Below, piece by piece: positions 43,221-43,409 of a stretch of DNA of 43,409 nucleotides. Numbering within the stretch: the first letter of the stretch is position 1; every line of letters starts with the position of its first letter. This DNA is from an uncultured bacterium (GTDB lineage Bacteria > Planctomycetota > UBA1135 > GCA-002686595): positions 1 to 43,409 of the forward strand of contig CALHGQ010000149.1 in the NCBI GenBank assembly GCA_938030175.1, in the 5' to 3' direction. Under the pieces are notes generated by a model. It did not search any database, was not told the origin of the DNA, and saw only the letters and a program-made list of their open reading frames with translations. The position numbers and the translations under genes were made by a program.

Positions 43221-43356
43221 ACGACGGCTACTGAGCGGTACGGTACCGTAGTCATTGTCGCCAATCGACAGGGCCCGCAGCAGACCGGAAGGTCTGCTGC
43301 GGGCCCTGTCGATTGGCCACAATGACTGCGGTACCGTACTGCTCAGTAGCTGTCGT
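43221..43356. repeat. 136-base near-perfect palindrome (66-bp arms, GGAA loop)
   Basis: Left arm 43221-43286 and right arm 43291-43356 are reverse complements except for four positions, around a four-base loop GGAA (43287-43290). On the plus strand three of the four mismatches are G-T and one is C-C, so a plus-strand RNA would be almost fully paired. The right arm includes the stop codon and last coding bases of the minus-strand gene at the window edge. No T-run follows on either strand. It could be a 3' UTR hairpin, an inverted duplication, or a small mobile inverted repeat. Confidence 0.9.
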
Positions 43357-43409
43357 CGTAGCCGCCCTTGCCGCCGCTAGTGTCGGCCCAGCCGCCGCCG
43401 TAGCCGCCG
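43343..43409 (-). CDS. C-terminus of a Gly/Tyr-rich protein, possibly an RNA-binding protein, cut by the window edge
   Basis: The last 21 codons before a TGA at 43343-43345 encode GGYGGGWADTSGGKGGYDDSY. The track shows no ORF here because it is too short. Gly/Tyr-rich tails like this are common after an RRM domain in small bacterial RNA-binding proteins, and in some other low-complexity proteins. The domain itself lies outside the window, so the identity is a guess. The stop codon sits inside the large palindrome. Confidence 0.55.
   Translation of the reverse strand, partial: GGYGGGWADTSGGKGGYDDSY

Overview
The window is about 43.4 kb of high-GC bacterial DNA, densely coded on both strands. 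It holds 27 complete genes and two cut by the window edges. The mix suggests a member of the Planctomycetota: a seven-repeat FG-GAP secreted protein, exported HEAT-repeat proteins, several lipoproteins, sulfatase-fold lipoproteins, carboxypeptidase-regulatory-like surface proteins, a very large ECF sigma factor with a membrane-bound tail, and few clear Shine-Dalgarno sequences. The phylum is inferred from gene content; there is no rRNA or other marker here.

Left part (1-22.9 kb), almost all on the minus strand. A histidine phosphatase enters from the left edge and converges on a short GT4-like protein. Next comes a complete aerotolerance (Bat) operon reading right to left: moxR, DUF58, a BatD/DUF4381-like membrane protein, batA, batB, batC, batD, batE. 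Most junctions are ATGA or TGATG overlaps. A sulfatase-fold lipoprotein that lacks expected catalytic residues follows 17 bases after batE's stop. Upstream of moxR lie a membrane-anchored lytic transglycosylase, a 1180-residue exported HEAT-repeat protein, a 2OG-Fe(II) oxygenase, the FG-GAP protein, recG with an intrinsic terminator, and an MFS transporter coupled to recG.

Middle part (23-32.9 kb), plus strand. A sigma-70 ECF factor is fused through one membrane helix to about 690 extracytoplasmic residues. It is followed by a GT39-type membrane glycosyltransferase overlapping a sulfatase-superfamily lipoprotein, which ends in a strong terminator. Next is an exported HEAT-repeat protein whose reading frame is interrupted by a single TGA right after the signal peptide, with a perfect 8-bp stem-loop 14 bases downstream. 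A membrane-anchored carboxypeptidase-regulatory-like protein closes the block.

Right part (33-41.9 kb) is an L-rhamnose utilisation locus built around a 168-base divergent intergenic region. Leftward are a bifunctional rhamnulose-1-phosphate aldolase/lactaldehyde dehydrogenase and rhamnulokinase. Rightward are L-rhamnose isomerase, an NCS1-type permease, a 62-residue two-helix membrane protein and a GH78 alpha-L-rhamnosidase lipoprotein, all translationally coupled. Together they would release rhamnose outside the cytoplasm, import it and convert it to dihydroxyacetone phosphate and lactate. An esterase follows on the minus strand, then a 136-base near-perfect palindrome that overlaps the 3' end of a Gly/Tyr-rich protein gene running off the right edge.

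Several starts differ from the ORF track. They were moved to codons that create stop/start overlaps or that place a signal peptide or lipobox at the N-terminus. No gene-free stretch exceeds 300 bases. I saw no tRNA, rRNA, CRISPR array, insertion sequence or integrase.
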